Of a stretch of DNA of 64,000 bases, positions 27,101 to 40,707 are shown in pieces (the stretch's first letter is position 1; each line of letters starts with the position of its first letter). The notes under the pieces are model-generated. The model was not told the origin of the DNA. It ran no database searches and saw only the letters and a program-made list of their open reading frames with translations. Where the stretch lies: positions 186,001 to 250,000 of the forward strand of contig NW_027476395.1 of the NCBI RefSeq assembly GCF_051020955.1, in the 5' to 3' direction. Made by a program: the position numbers and the translations under genes. Source of the DNA: Megalopta genalis. Lineage: Eukaryota; Arthropoda; Insecta; Hymenoptera; Halictidae.

Positions 27101-30100
27101 GATATAGCTACAAATGCTGACGAATCAAACGAGTTAGCTTCAAAATCCATGCGATACATATCATTTAACTTCAAATCGATACGAAGTAGAAGGCTCAGCA
27201 TCAAATCCATGCGAAACAAATGCTTTAGATTCAAATACTTGTAATATACATGATACAGCTTCAACTGCATGACGAAACAACCGAGTTAGCTTCAAATCCA
27301 AGCGAAAGACAAGATTTAGCGTCAAATCAATGCGAAGTAGAAGGTTCAGTTCAAATCCATGCGAAACGGATAGCTTAGCTTCTAATAATTGTTTTATACA
27401 TGATTTAGATTCAACTGCATGCGAAACAAACGAGTTAGATTCAAATCCAAGCGAAACACATTATTTAGATTCAAATCAATGCGTAGTTGAAGGCATAGCT
27501 TCAAATCAATGCGAAACAAATGGATTAGCTTCAACTACTTGTAAGATACATGATTTAGCTTCAACTGCATGCGAAACATCCGAGTGAGCTTCAAATCCAT
27601 GCGAAAGACAAGAATTAGCTTCAAATCAATGCGAAGTAGAAGGCTTAGCTTCAAATCCATGCGAAACAAATGGATTAGCTTCAAATACTTGTTTTATACA
27701 TGACTTTGCTTCAACTGCATGCAAAACAATTGAGCTAGATTCAAATAAATGCGAAATACATGATTTAGCTGCAAATCAATGGGAAGTAGAAGGCTTATTT
27801 TCGAATCCAGACGAATCAGAAAGTTTTAGCTTCAAATGCTTGTGATATACATGATTTAGCTCCAACTGCATGCGAAACAAACGAGTTAGATTCAAATCCA
27901 AGCGAAACACATGATTTAGCATCAAATCAATGCGAAGTAGAAAGCTTAGCTTCAAATCCATGCTAATCAGAAAGGTTTAGCTTCAAGTACTTGTGATATA
28001 CATGATTTTGCATCAACTGCATACGAAACAAACGAGTTAGCTTCAAACCGATGCGAAACACATTATTTAGCTCCAAATCAATGCGAAGTTGAAGGCATAG
28101 CTTCAAATCAATGCGAAACAAGTGGATTAGCTTCAACTACTTGTAATATACATGATTAAGCTTCAACTGCATGCGAAACAAACGAGTTAGATTCAAATAC
28201 AAGCGAAACACATGATTTAGCTTCAAATCAATGCGAAGTAGAAGGCTTAGCTTCAAATCCATGCTAATCAGAAAGGTTTATCTTCAAGTACTTGTGATAT
28301 ACATGATTTTGCAACAACTGCATGCGAAACAAATGAGTTAGCTTCAAACCCATGCGAAACACATTATTTAGCTTCAAATAAATGCGAAGTTCAAGGCTGA
28401 TTTTCGAATCCATGCGAAACAAATGGTTTAGGTTCAAATACTCGCGATTTACAATATTTAGCTTCAACTGCATGCGAAACAAACGAGTTTGCTTCAAACC
28501 CATGCGAAACAAATGGATTAGCTTCAAGTACTTGTTTTTTACATGACATTGCTTCAACTGCATGCAAAACAAATGAGCTAGATTCAAATCCATGCGAAAC
28601 ACATGATTTAGCTACGAATCAATCCGAAGTAGAAGGCTGATTTTCGAATCCATGCGAAATAAATGGTTTAGCTTCATATACTTGTAATATACATGATTTA
28701 GCTGCAACTGCATGCGAAACAAACCAGTTAGCATCAAATCCATGCGATACACATGATTTAGCTTCAAATCAGTGCGAAGTAGAAGGCTTATCTTTGAATC
28801 CATGCGAAACAAATGGATTAGCTTCAAATACTGGTAATATACATGATTTAGCTTCAACTGCATGCGAAACAATCGAGTTAGCATCAAATCCATGCGTAAC
28901 ACATGATTTATCTTCAAATAAATGCGAAGTAGAAGGCTTATCTTCAAATCCATGCGAAACAAATGGATTAGCTTGAAATACTTGTTTTATACATGACTTT
29001 GCTTCAACTGCATGCAAAACAAATGAGCTAGATTTAAATCCATGCGAAACTCATGATTTAGCTACATATCAATGCAAAGTAGAAGGCTGATTTTCGAATC
29101 CATGAGAAAGAAATGCTTTAGCTTCAAATACCTGTTTTATACATGAATTAGCTTCAACTGCATGCGAAACAAACGAGTTGGCTTCAAATCCTTGCGAAAC
29201 ACATGATTTAGCTTCAAATCAATTCGAAGTAGATTGCTTAGCTTCAAATCCATGCTAATCAGAAATGTTTAGCTTCAAGTACTTGTGATATACATGATTT
29301 AGCATCAACTGCATGCGAAACAAACGAGTTAGCTTCAAACCCATGCGAAACACTTTATTTAGCTTCAAATAAATGCGAAGTTGGAGGCTGATTTTCGAAT
29401 CCATGCGAAACAAATGGTTTAGGTTCAAATACTTGTGATTTACAAGATTTAGCTTCAACTGCATGCGAAACAAACGAGTTTGCTTCAAACCCATGCGAAA
29501 CACATTATTTAGCTTCAAATGAATGCGAAGTAGAATTCTTAGTTTCAAATCCATGCGAAACGAATAGTTTAGCTTCAAATACTTGTTTTATACATGATTT
29601 AGCATCAACTGCATGCGAAACAAACGAGTTAGCATCAAATCCATGCGAAACACATGATTTAGTTTAAAATCAATGCGAAGTAGAAGGCTTTGCTTCAAAT
29701 CCATGCGAAACAAATGGATTAGCTTCAAATACTTGTTTTATACATGACATTGCTTCAACTGCATGCAAAACAAATGAGCTAGATTCAAATCCATGCGAAA
29801 TACATGATTTAGCTTCAAATCAATGCGAAGTAGAAGGCTGATTTTCGAATCCATGCGAAACAAATGGTTTAGGTTCAAATACTTGTGATTTTCAAGATTT
29901 AGCTTCAACTGCATGCGAAACAAACGAGTTTGCTTCAAACCCAAGCGAAACACATTATTTAGCTTCAAATCAATGCGAAGTTGAAGGCTGATTTTCGAAT
30001 CCATGCGAAACAAATGGTTTAGGTTCAAATACTTGTGATTTACAAGATTTAGCTTCAACTGCATGCGAAACAAACGAGTTTGCTTCAAACCCACGCGAAA

Positions 30101-31071
30101 CACGTGGTTTATATTCAAATCAATGCGAAGTAAAAGGCTTAGCTTCAAATCCATGCTAATCAGAAAGGTTTAGCTTCAAATACTTGTATTATACATGATA
30201 TAGCTACAACTGCATGCGAAACATCCGAGTGAGCTTCAAATCCATGCGAAAGACAAGAATTAGCTTCAAATCAATGAGAAGTATAAGGCTTAGCTTCAAA
30301 TCCATGCGAAACAAATGGATTAGCTTCAAATACTTGTTTTATACATGACTTTGCTTCAACTGCATGCAAAACAAATGAGCTAGATTCAAATCCATGCGAA
30401 GTACATGATTTAGCTTCAAATCAATGCGAAGTAGAAGGCTTATTTTCGAATCCATGCGAAGCAAATGGATTAGCTTCAAATACTTGTGGTATACATGATC
30501 TAGCTTCAAAGCAGCCGAAACAAACGAGTTTGTCTCAAATCCATCCGAAACACATGATTTAGCTACAAATCAATGCGAAGTAGAAAGCTGATTTTCGAAT
30601 CCATGCGAAACAAATGGTTTAGCTTCAAATACTTGCAATACACATGATTTAGCTTGAACTGCATGCGAAAACAAACGAGTTAGCATGAAATCCATGCGAT
30701 ACATATGATTTAGCTTCAAATCAGTGCGAAGTAGAAGGTTTATCTTTGAATCGATGCGAAACAAATGGTTTAGCTTCAAATACTTGTGATATACACGATT
30801 TAACTTCTACTGCATGCGAAACAAACGAGTTAGCTTCAAACCCATGCGAAACACATTATTTAGCTTCAAATCAATGCGAAGTAGAAGGCTTAGTTTCAAA
30901 TGCATGCGAAGGAAATGGTTTAGCTTCAAATACTTGTGATATACATGATTTAGATTCAACTGCATGCGAAACAAACGAGTTAGCTTCAAACCCATGTGAA
31001 ACACATTATTTAGCTTCAAATCAATGCGAAGTTGAAGGCACATCTTCTAATCCAAGCGAAACAAATGGTTT

Positions 31072-31191
31072 AGCTTCAAATACTTGTAATATACATGATA
31101 TAGCTTCAACTGCATGCGAAACAACCTAGTTAGCTTCAAATACTTGTAATATACATGATATAGCTTCAACTGCATGCGAAACAACCGAGTT
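31072..31191 (+). repeat. 60-bp dimer duplicated in tandem
   Basis: An m2-m3 dimer (ACTTGTAATATACATGAT followed by ACTGCATGCGAAAC) is present twice in a row, at about 31072-31131 and 31132-31191. The copies differ at a couple of positions near their ends (CAACCTAGTTAGC against CAACCGAGTTGGC). It is a local two-monomer expansion inside an otherwise five-monomer register. Confidence 0.88.
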
Positions 31192-31902
31192 GGCTTCAAA
31201 TCCATGCGAAACAAATGGATTAGCTTCAAATACTTGTTTTTTACATGACATTGCTTCAACTGCATGCAAAACAAATGAGCTAGATTCAAATCCATGCGAA
31301 ATACATGATTTAGCTGCAAATCAATGCGAAGTAGAAGGCTGATTTTCGAATCCATGCGAAACAAATGGTTTAGGTTCAAATACTTGTGATTTACAAGATT
31401 CAGCTTCAATTGCATGGGAAACAAACGAGTTTGTTTCAAACCCCTGCGAAACACACTATTCAGCTTCAAATCAATGCGAAGTAGGAGGCTTGGTTTCAAA
31501 TGCATGTGCAAGAAATGGTTTAACTTCAAATACTTGTGATATACATGATTTAGCTTCAACTGCATGCGAAAAAAACGAGTTAGTTTCAAATCCATGCGAA
31601 ACACATGATTTAGCTATAAATCAATGCGAAGTAGAAGGCAGATTTTCGAATCCACGCGAAACAAATGGTTTAGCTTCAAATACTTGTAATATACATGATA
31701 TAGCTTCAACTGCATGCGAAACATCCGAGTGAGCTTCAAATCCATGCGAAAGACAAGATTTAGCTTCAAATCAATGAGAAGTACAAGGCTTAGCTTCAAA
31801 TCCACGCGAAACAAATGGATTAGCTTCAAATACTTGTTTTATACATGACTTTGCTTCAACTGCATGCAAAACAAATGAGCTAGATTCAAATCCATGCGAA
31901 GT

Positions 31903-32222
31903 ACATGATTTAGCTTCAAATCAGTGCGAAGTAGAAGGCTTATCTTTGAATCCATGCGAAACAAATGGTTTAGCTTCAAATACTTGCAATACACATGATT
32001 TAGCTTGGACTGCATGCGAAAACAAACGAGTTAGCATCAAATCCATGCGATACATATGATTTAGCTTCAAATCAGTGCGAAGTAGAAGGCTTATCTTTGA
32101 ATCGATGCGAAACAAATGGTTTAGCTTCAAATACTTGTGATATACACGATTTATCTTCAACTGCACGCGAAACAAACGAGTTAGCTTCAAACCCACGCGA
32201 AACACATTATTTAGCTTCAAAT
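31903..32222 (+). repeat. 320-bp segment, copy 1 (partner 33403-33722)
   Basis: This matches 33403-33722 at an offset of exactly 1500 bp, ten HOR lengths, with no difference seen. It includes the unusual 31-bp monomer GCATGCGAAAACAAACGAG (near 32011 and 33511). The right edge is where AATCAATGCG here becomes AATTCATTCG in the partner. Confidence 0.9.
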
Positions 32223-33402
32223 CAATGCGATGTGGAAGGCTTAGTTTCAAATCCATGCGAAACGAATAGTTTAGCTTCAAATACTTGTGATATACATGAT
32301 ATAGCTTCAACTGCATGCGAGACAAACGAGTTAGCTTCAAATCCCTGCGAAACACATGATTTATCTTCAAATGAATGCGAATTGGAAGGCTTATCTTCGA
32401 ATCCATGCGAAACAAATGGATTAGCTTCAAATATTTGTGATATACATGATTTAGCTGCAACTGCATGCGAAACAAACAAGTTAGCTTCAAATCCATGAGA
32501 AACACATGATTTAGCTACAAATCAATTCGAAGTAGAAGGCTGATTTTCGAATCCATGCGAAACAAATGGTTTACCTTCAAATACTTGTAATATACATGAT
32601 TTAGCACCAACTGCATGCGAAACAACCGAGTTAGCATCAAATCCATGCGAAAAACATGATTTAGCTCCAAATCAATGCGAAGTTGAAGGCATAGCTTCAA
32701 ATCAATGCGAAACAAGTGGATTAGCTTCAACTACTTGTAATATACAAGATTCAGCTTCAAATGCATGCGAAACAAACGAGTTTGCTTCAAACCCATGCGA
32801 AACATTATTTAGCTTCAAATCAATGAGGAGTTGAAGGCTTATCATCAAATCAAAGCGAAACAAATGGATTAGCTTCAACTATTTGTAATATACATGATTT
32901 AGCTTCAACTGCATGCGAAACAAACGAGTTTGATTCAAATCCAAGCGAAACACATGATTTAGCTTCAAATCGTTGCGAAGTACAAGGCTTAGCTTCAAAC
33001 CCATGCTAATCAGAAATGTTTAGCTTCAAGTACTTGTCATATACATGAGTTAGCATCAACTGCATGCGAAACATCCGAGTGAGCTTCAAATCCATGCGAA
33101 AGACAAGATTTAGCTTCAAATCAATGCGAAGTATAAGGTTTAGCTTCAAATCCATGCGAAACAAATAGTTCAGCTTCAAATACTTTTGATATACATCATT
33201 TATCTTCAACTGCATGTGAAACAAACGAGTTAGCTTCAAATTCGTGCGGAACAAATGATTCAGGTTCAAATCAATGCGAAGTAGAAGGCTCAGCGTCAAA
33301 TCCATGCGAATCAAATGGTTTAGCTTCAAATACATGTGATATACATGATTTAGCTTCAACTGCATGCGAACCAATCGAGATAGCTTCAAATCCAAGCCAA
33401 AG

Positions 33403-33722
33403 ACATGATTTAGCTTCAAATCAGTGCGAAGTAGAAGGCTTATCTTTGAATCCATGCGAAACAAATGGTTTAGCTTCAAATACTTGCAATACACATGATT
33501 TAGCTTGGACTGCATGCGAAAACAAACGAGTTAGCATCAAATCCATGCGATACATATGATTTAGCTTCAAATCAGTGCGAAGTAGAAGGCTTATCTTTGA
33601 ATCGATGCGAAACAAATGGTTTAGCTTCAAATACTTGTGATATACACGATTTATCTTCAACTGCACGCGAAACAAACGAGTTAGCTTCAAACCCACGCGA
33701 AACACATTATTTAGCTTCAAAT
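33403..33722 (+). repeat. 320-bp segment, copy 2 (partner 31903-32222)
   Basis: This is the second copy, 1500 bp downstream. It is followed by the TTCATTCGAAACAC and TAATATTCATGCG monomers typical of the 33.7-38.9 kb sub-domain, so it sits on a sub-domain border. Confidence 0.9.
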
Positions 33723-33959
33723 TCATTCGAAACACATGGTTTAGATTAATATTCATGCGAAACAAATGGTCCAGCTTCAAATACTTGTGATATACATGAT
33801 TCAGCTTCAACTGCATGTGAAACAAACGTGTTAGCTTCAAATCCATGCGAAACACATGATTTAGCTTCAAATTCATTCGAAACACATGTCTTGGCTTAAT
33901 ATTCATGCGAAACTAATAGTGCAGCTTCAAATACTTGTGATATACATGATTTAGCTTAA

Positions 33960-36620
33960 ACTGCACATGACACAAACGTGTTAGCTTCAAATTCAAGCGA
34001 AAAACATGATTCCGCTTCTAATCAATGCGAAATAGACGGCTTAGCTTCAAATCCATGCGATGAAATGCTTTAGCTTCAAATAGATGTGATATACATGATT
34101 TAGCTTCAACAGCATGCGAACCAAACGAGATAGCTTCAAATCCAAGCCAAAGACATGATTTAGCTTCAAATCAGTGCGAAGTAGAAGGCATATATTCGAA
34201 TCCATGCGAAACAAATAGTTCAGCTTCAAATAGTTTTGATATACATGATTTAGCTTCAACTGCATGTGAAACAAACGAGTTCGCTTCAAATTCATACGAA
34301 ACACATGATTTAGCTTCAAATCATTGCGAAGTAGAAGGCTCAGCGTCAAATCCATGCGAATCAAATGGTTTAGCTTCAAATACATGTGATATACATGATT
34401 TAGCTTCAACTGCATGCGATCCAAACGAGATAACTTCAAATCCAAGCCAAAGACATGATTTATCTTCAAATCAGTGCGAAGTAGAAGGCATATCTTCGAA
34501 TCCATGCGAAACAAATAGTTCAGCTTCAAATACTTTTGATATACATGATTTAGCTTCAACTGCATGTGAAACAAACGAGTTAGCTAAAAATTCATGCGAA
34601 ACACATGATTCAGCTTCAAATCAATGAGAAGTAGAAGGCTCAGCGTCAAATCCATGCGATAAAATGGTTTAGCTTCATATACATATGATATACATGATTT
34701 AGCTTGAACTGCATGCGAAACAAACGAGTTAGCTTTAAAACAATGTGAAACACATGATTCAGCTTCAAATCAATGCGAAGTAGAAGGCTTAGCTTCAAAT
34801 CCATGCGATGAAATGCTTTAGCTTCAAATACATGTGATATACATGATTTAGCTTCAACTGCATGCGAACCAAACGAGATAGCTTCGAATCCAAGCCAAAG
34901 ACATAATTTAGCTTCAAATCAGTGCGAGGTGGAAGGCATATATTCGAATCCATTCGAAACAAATAGTTCAGCTTCAACTACATTTGATATACATGATTTA
35001 GCTTCAACTGCATGTGAAACAAACGAGTTAGCTTCAAATTCATGCGAAACACATGATTTAGCTTCAAATTCATTCGAAACGCATGGTTTAGCTTAATATT
35101 CATGCGAAACAAATGGTCCAGCTTCAAATACTTGTGATATACATGATTTAGCTACCACTGCACATGACACAAACGTGTTAGCTTCAAATTCAAGCGAAAA
35201 ACATGATTCCGCTTCTAATCAATGCGAAATAGAAGGCTTAGCTTCAAATCCATGCGATGAAATGCTTGAGCTTCAAATACATGTGATATACATGATTTAG
35301 CTTCAACAGCATGCGAACCAAACGAGATAGCTTCAAATCCAAGCCAAAGACATGATTTAGCTTCAAATCAGTGCGAAGTAGAAGGCATATATTCGAATCC
35401 ATGCGAAACAAATAGTTCAGCTTCAAATACTTTTGATATACATGATTTAGCTTCAACTGCATGTGAAATAAACAAGTTAGCTTCAAATTCATACGAAACA
35501 CATGATTTAGCTTCAAATCATTGCGAAGTAGAAGGCTCAGCGTCAAATCCATGCGAATCAAATGGTTTAGCTTAAAATACATGTGATATACATGATTTAG
35601 CTTCAACTGCATGCGATCCAAACGAGATCGCTTCAAATCCATGCGAAAGACATGATTTAGCTTCAAATCAATGCGAAGTAGAATGCTAATTTTCGAATCC
35701 ATGCGGAACACATGTTTTATCTTCAAATTCATTCGAAACACATCGTTTAGCTTAATATTCATGCGAAACTAATGGTGCAGCTTCAAATACTTGTGATATA
35801 CATGATTTAGCTTAAACTGCACATGACACAAACGTGTTAGCTTCAAATTCAAGCGAAAAACATGATTCCGCTTCTAATCAATGCGAAATAGACGGCTTAG
35901 CTTCAAATCCATGCGATGAAATGCTTTAGCTTCAAATACATGTGATATACATGATTTAGCTTCAACAGCATGCGAACCAAACGAGATAGATTCAAATCCA
36001 AGCCAAAGACATGATTTAGCTTCAAATCAGTGCGAAGTAGAAGGCATATATTCGAATCCATGCGAAACAAATAGTTCAGCATCAAATAGTTTTGATATAC
36101 ATGATTTAGCTTCAACTGCATGTGAAACAAACGAGTTAGCTTCAAATTCATACGAAACACATGATTTAGCTTCAAATCATTACGAAGTAGAAGGCTCAGC
36201 GTCAAATCCATGCGAATCAAATGGTTTAGCTTCAAATACATGTGATATACATGATTTAGCTTCAACTGCATGCGATCCAAACGAGACAGCTTCAAATCCA
36301 AGCCAAAGACATGATTTATCTTCAAATCAGTGCGCGGTAGAAGGCATATATTCGAATCCATTCGAAACAAATAGTTCAGCTTCAACTACTTTTGATATAC
36401 ATGATTTAGCTTCAACTGCATGTGAAACAAACGAGTTAGCTTCAAATTCATGCGAAACACATGATTTAGCTTCAAATTCATTCGAAACGCATGGTTTAGC
36501 TTAATATTCATGCGAAACAAATGGTTCAGCTTCAAATACTTGTGATATACATGATTTAGCTACCACTGCACATGACACAAACGTGTTAGCTTCAAATTGA
36601 AGCCAAAAAAATGATTCCGG
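33960..36620 (+). repeat. Long-period tandem segments (about 0.66-1.2 kb)
   Basis: A landmark monomer with GCACATGACACAAACG recurs at about 33965, 35162, 35821, 36570, 37379 and 38727. Segments 35158-35640 and 35817-36299 match at an offset of 659 bp (22 monomers minus 1 bp) with scattered substitutions. The segment starting near 33962 matches the one near 35818 at an offset of about 1856 bp. This is a higher level of repetition, several HORs long, with more divergence than the 960-bp or 3.3-kb duplications. Confidence 0.78.
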
Positions 36621-36954
36621 TTCTAATCAATGCGAAGTAGAAGGCTTAGCTTCAAATCCATGCGATCAAATGCTATTGCTTCAAATACATGTGATATACA
36701 TGATTTAGCTTCAACTGCATGCGATCCAAACGAGATAGCTTCAAATCCATGCGAAAGACATGATTTAGCTTCTAATCAATGCGAAGTAGAATGCTGATTT
36801 TCGAATCCATGCGGAACACATGGTTTAGCTTCAAATTCATTCGAAACACATGGTTTAGCTTAATATTCTTGCGAAACAAATGGTCCAGCTTCAAATACTT
36901 GTGATATACATGATTCAGCTTCAACTGCATGTGAAACAAACGTGTTAGCTTCAA

Positions 36955-37225
36955 ATCCATGCGAAACACATGATTTAGCTTCAAATTCATTCGAAACACA
37001 TGTCTTGGCTTAATATTCATGCGAAAAAAATGGTTCAGCTTCAAGTACTTTTGATATACATGATTTAGCTACAACTGCATGTGAAACAAACGAGTTAGCT
37101 TCAAATTCATGCGAAACACATGATTCAGCTTCAAATCAATGCGAAGAATAAGGCTCAGCTTCAAATCCATGCGAATCAAATGGTTTAGCTTCAAATACAT
37201 GTGATATACATGATTTAGCTTCAAA
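36955..37225 (+). repeat. Segment repeated at about 37553-37823
   Basis: The two stretches share private features: ACATGTCTTGGC or ACATGTCTTAGC, GCGAAAAAAATGGTTC, AAGTACTTTTGATATAC, and the 30-bp monomer containing GCGAAGAATAAGGCTC. The offset is 598 bp, two bases short of 20 monomers. A few substitutions separate them. Confidence 0.75.
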
Positions 37226-39581
37226 TGCATGCGAAACAAACGAGTTAGCTTCAAATCCATGCGGAACACATGGTTTAGTTTCAAATTCATTCGAAACACA
37301 TGGTTTAGCTTAATATTCATGCGAAACAAATGGTCCAGCTTCAAATACTTGTGATATACATGATTTAGCTTCCACTGCACATGACACAAACGTGTTAGCT
37401 TCAAATTCAAGCGAAAAAACGATTCCGGTTCTAATCAATGCGAAGTAGAAGGCTTAGCTTCAAATCCATGCGGCCAAATGCTTTTGCTTCAAATACTTGT
37501 GATATACATGATTTAGCTTTAACTGCATGGGAAACAAACGTGTTAGCTTCAAATCCATGAGAAACACATGATTTAGCTTCAAATTCATTCGAAACACATG
37601 TCTTAGCTTAATATTCATGCGAAAAAAATGGTTCGGCTTCAAGTACTTTTGATATACATGATTTAGCTACAACTGCATGTGAAACAAACGAGTTAGCTTC
37701 AAATTCATGCGAAACACATGATTCAGCTTCAAATCAATGCGAAGAATAAGGCTCAGCTTCAAATCCATGCGAATCAAATGGTTTAGCTTCAAATACATGT
37801 GATATACATGATTTAACTTCAACTGCATGCGATCCAAACGAGATAGCTTCAAATCCATGCGAAAGACATGATTTAGCTTCAAATCAATGCGAAGTAGAAG
37901 GCTTATCTTCGAATCCATGCGAAACAAATAGTTCAGCTTCAAATACTTTTGATATACATGGTTTAGCTGCAACTGCATGCGAACCAAACGAGATAGCTTC
38001 AAATTCAAGCCAAAGACATGATTTAGCTTCAAATCTATGCGAAGTAGAAGGATTATCTTCGAATCCATGCGAAACAAATATTTCAGCATCAAATACTTTT
38101 GATATACATGATTTAGCTTCAACTGCATGTGAAACAAACGAGTTAGCTTCAAATTCATGCGAAACACATGAGTCAGCTTCAAATCAATACGAAGTGGAAG
38201 GCTCAGCGTCAAATCCATGTGTATCAAATGGTTCAGCTTCAAATACATGTGATATACATGATTTAACTTCAACTGCATGCGAAACAAACGAGATAGCTTC
38301 AAATCCAAGCCAAAGACATGATTTAGCTTCAAATCAGTGCGAAGTAGAAGGCATATATTCGAATCCATGCGAAACAAATAGTTCAGCTTCAACTACTTTT
38401 GATATACATGATTTAGCTTCAACTGCATGTGAAACAAACAAGTTTGTTGTAAATCCATGCGAAACACATGATTTAGCTACCAATCAATGCGACGAAGTAG
38501 TCTTACCTTCGAATCCATGCGAAACAAATAGTTTAGATTTAAATACTTGTGATATAGATGATTTAGCTTCAAATGCAGGCGAAACAAACGAGTTAGCTTC
38601 AAATCCATGCGGAACACATGATTTAGCTTCAAATTCATTCGAAACACATGGTTTAGCTTAATATTCATGCGAAACAAATGGTCCAGCTACAAATACTTGT
38701 GATATACATTATTTAGCTTCAACTGCACATGACACAATCGTGGTAGCTTCAAGTTCAAGCGAAAAACATGATTCTGCTTCTAATCAATGCGAAATAGAAG
38801 GCTTAGCTTCAAATCCATGCGATGAAATGCTTTAGCTTCAAATACATGTGATATACATGATTTAGCTTCAACTGCATGCGAACCAAACGAGATAGCTTCA
38901 AATCCAAGCCAAAGACATGATTTAGCTTCAAATCAATGCGAAGTAGAAGGCTTATCTTCGAATCCATGCGAATCAAATGGTTTAGCTTCAAATGTTTGTG
39001 ATATACATGATTTGGCAAATGAATGCGAAACGAATGAGTTAGCCACATATCCAAGTGAATCACATGATTTAGCTTCAAATCAAAGCGAAGTAGAAGGCTT
39101 ATCTTCGAATCCACGCGAAACAAATGGCTTAGCTTCAAATACTTGTGATATACATGATTTAGCTTCAACTGCATGTGAAACGAACGAGTTAGTTACAAAT
39201 TCATGCGGAACACATGGTTTAGTTTCAAATTCATTCGAAACACATGGTTTAGCTTCAAACCAATGCGAAGTAGAAGGCTCAGCTTCAAATCCATGCGAAT
39301 CAAATGGTTTAGCTTCAAATACATGTGAGATACATGATTTGGCTTCAACTGCATGCGAATCAAACGTGTTAGCTTCATATCCATGCGAAACACATGATTT
39401 AGCTTCAAATCAATGCGAAATAGAAGGCTGTTTTTCGAATCCATGCGAAACAAATGGTTTATCTTCAAATCAATGCGAAGTACAAGGCTAAGTTTCAAAT
39501 CCATGCGAAACGTATAGTTTGGAATCAAATACTTGTTTTATACATGATTTAGCTTCAACTGCATGTGAAACAAACGTGTTA

Positions 39582-40707
39582 GCTTCAAATCCAAGCGAAA
39601 CAAATGATTTAGCTTCAAATCAATGCGATGTAGAAGGTTTAGCTTCAAATCCATGCGATGTAGTAGGTTAGCTTCAAATCCATGCGAAACAAAGGGATTT
39701 AGCTTCAAACACTTCGGATATAAGTGATATTGCTTCAAATGCAGACGAATCAAACGAGTTAGCATCAAAATCCATGCGATACATATCATTTAGCTACAAA
39801 TCGATACGAAGTAGATGGCTTAGCTACAAATCCATGCGAAACACATGATTTAGCTACAAATTAATGCGATGAAGAAGGTTTAGCATCAAATCATGCGAAA
39901 CAAACGGTTTAGCTTCAGATACATGCGATATAAGTGATATAGCTTCGACTGTAGGTGAAACAGACTAGTTAGCCTCAAAATCCATGCCATACACATGATT
40001 TAGCCTTAAATCAAAGCGAAGTAGAAGGCTTAGCTTCAAATCCATGCTAAACAAATGATTTAGGTTCAGATAATTGCGATATAAGTGATATAGCTTCAAG
40101 TGCAGGGGAAACAAACGAGTTAGAATCAAATTCATGCAAAAAACAAGATTTAGCTTCAAATCGATACGAAGTAGAAGGCTTAGCTTCAAATCCATGCGAA
40201 ACACATGATTTATCTTCAAATCAATGCGGAGTAGAAGACCAAGTTTCAAAACCATGCGAAACGTATAGGTTAGAATCAAATACTTGTTTTATACATGATT
40301 TAGCTCCAACTGCATGTGAAACAAACGTGTTAGCTTCAAATTCATGCGAAACACATGAGTCAGCTTCAAATCAATGCCAAGTAGAAAGCTTAACTTCGAA
40401 TCCATGGGAAACAAATGATTTAGCTACAAATACTTGTGATATACATGATTTAGCTTCAACTGCATGCGAAACAAACGAGATAGCTTCAAATCCATGCGAA
40501 ACACATGATTTAGCTTCAAATTCATTCGAAGCACGTTGTTTAGCTTAATAATCATGCGAAACAAGTGATCCAGCTTCAAATACTTGTGATATGCACAATT
40601 TAGCTTCAACTGTTCCTGAAACAAACGTGTTAGCTTCAAATGCAAGCGATAAACATGATTCAGCTTCAAATCAATGCGAAGTAGAAGGCTTAGCTTCAAA
40701 TCCATGC
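39582..40707 (+). repeat. Third copy of the 9212-10337 segment, 30 kb away
   Basis: This 1126-bp segment matches 9212-10337 at a constant offset of 30370 bp, and also 14379-15504. I noticed one substitution: position 40240 is C where 9870 and 15037 are T. The class 1 part (39600-39960) is an island within the class 2 domain. Both edges fall inside ordinary monomers and no terminal repeats or target-site duplications are visible, so copying by recombination or conversion is more likely than transposition. Confidence 0.9.

Larger units (their letters stand above)
18456..27225 (+). repeat. Class 1 HOR domain (centre-left)
   Basis: Predominantly class 1 HORs. Short class 2 runs are embedded at about 20041-20110, 21001-21070 and 23160-23520 (ACTTGTGATATACGTTATTT and GAAGTAGAAGGCTTATC). 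Copies spaced by exact HOR multiples occur: about 25490-25740 with 25940-26190 (450 bp), and the GATTAAGCTGGATATC monomer at about 24912 and 26262 (1350 bp). Two TATTCTAACG-type cassettes lie at 24442 and 25403. No gene is visible. Confidence 0.82.

Noticed and set aside
39582..40707. Distant copy as an insertion sequence
   Set aside because: The edges fall inside ordinary monomers, and the segment is satellite throughout with no termini or transposase.
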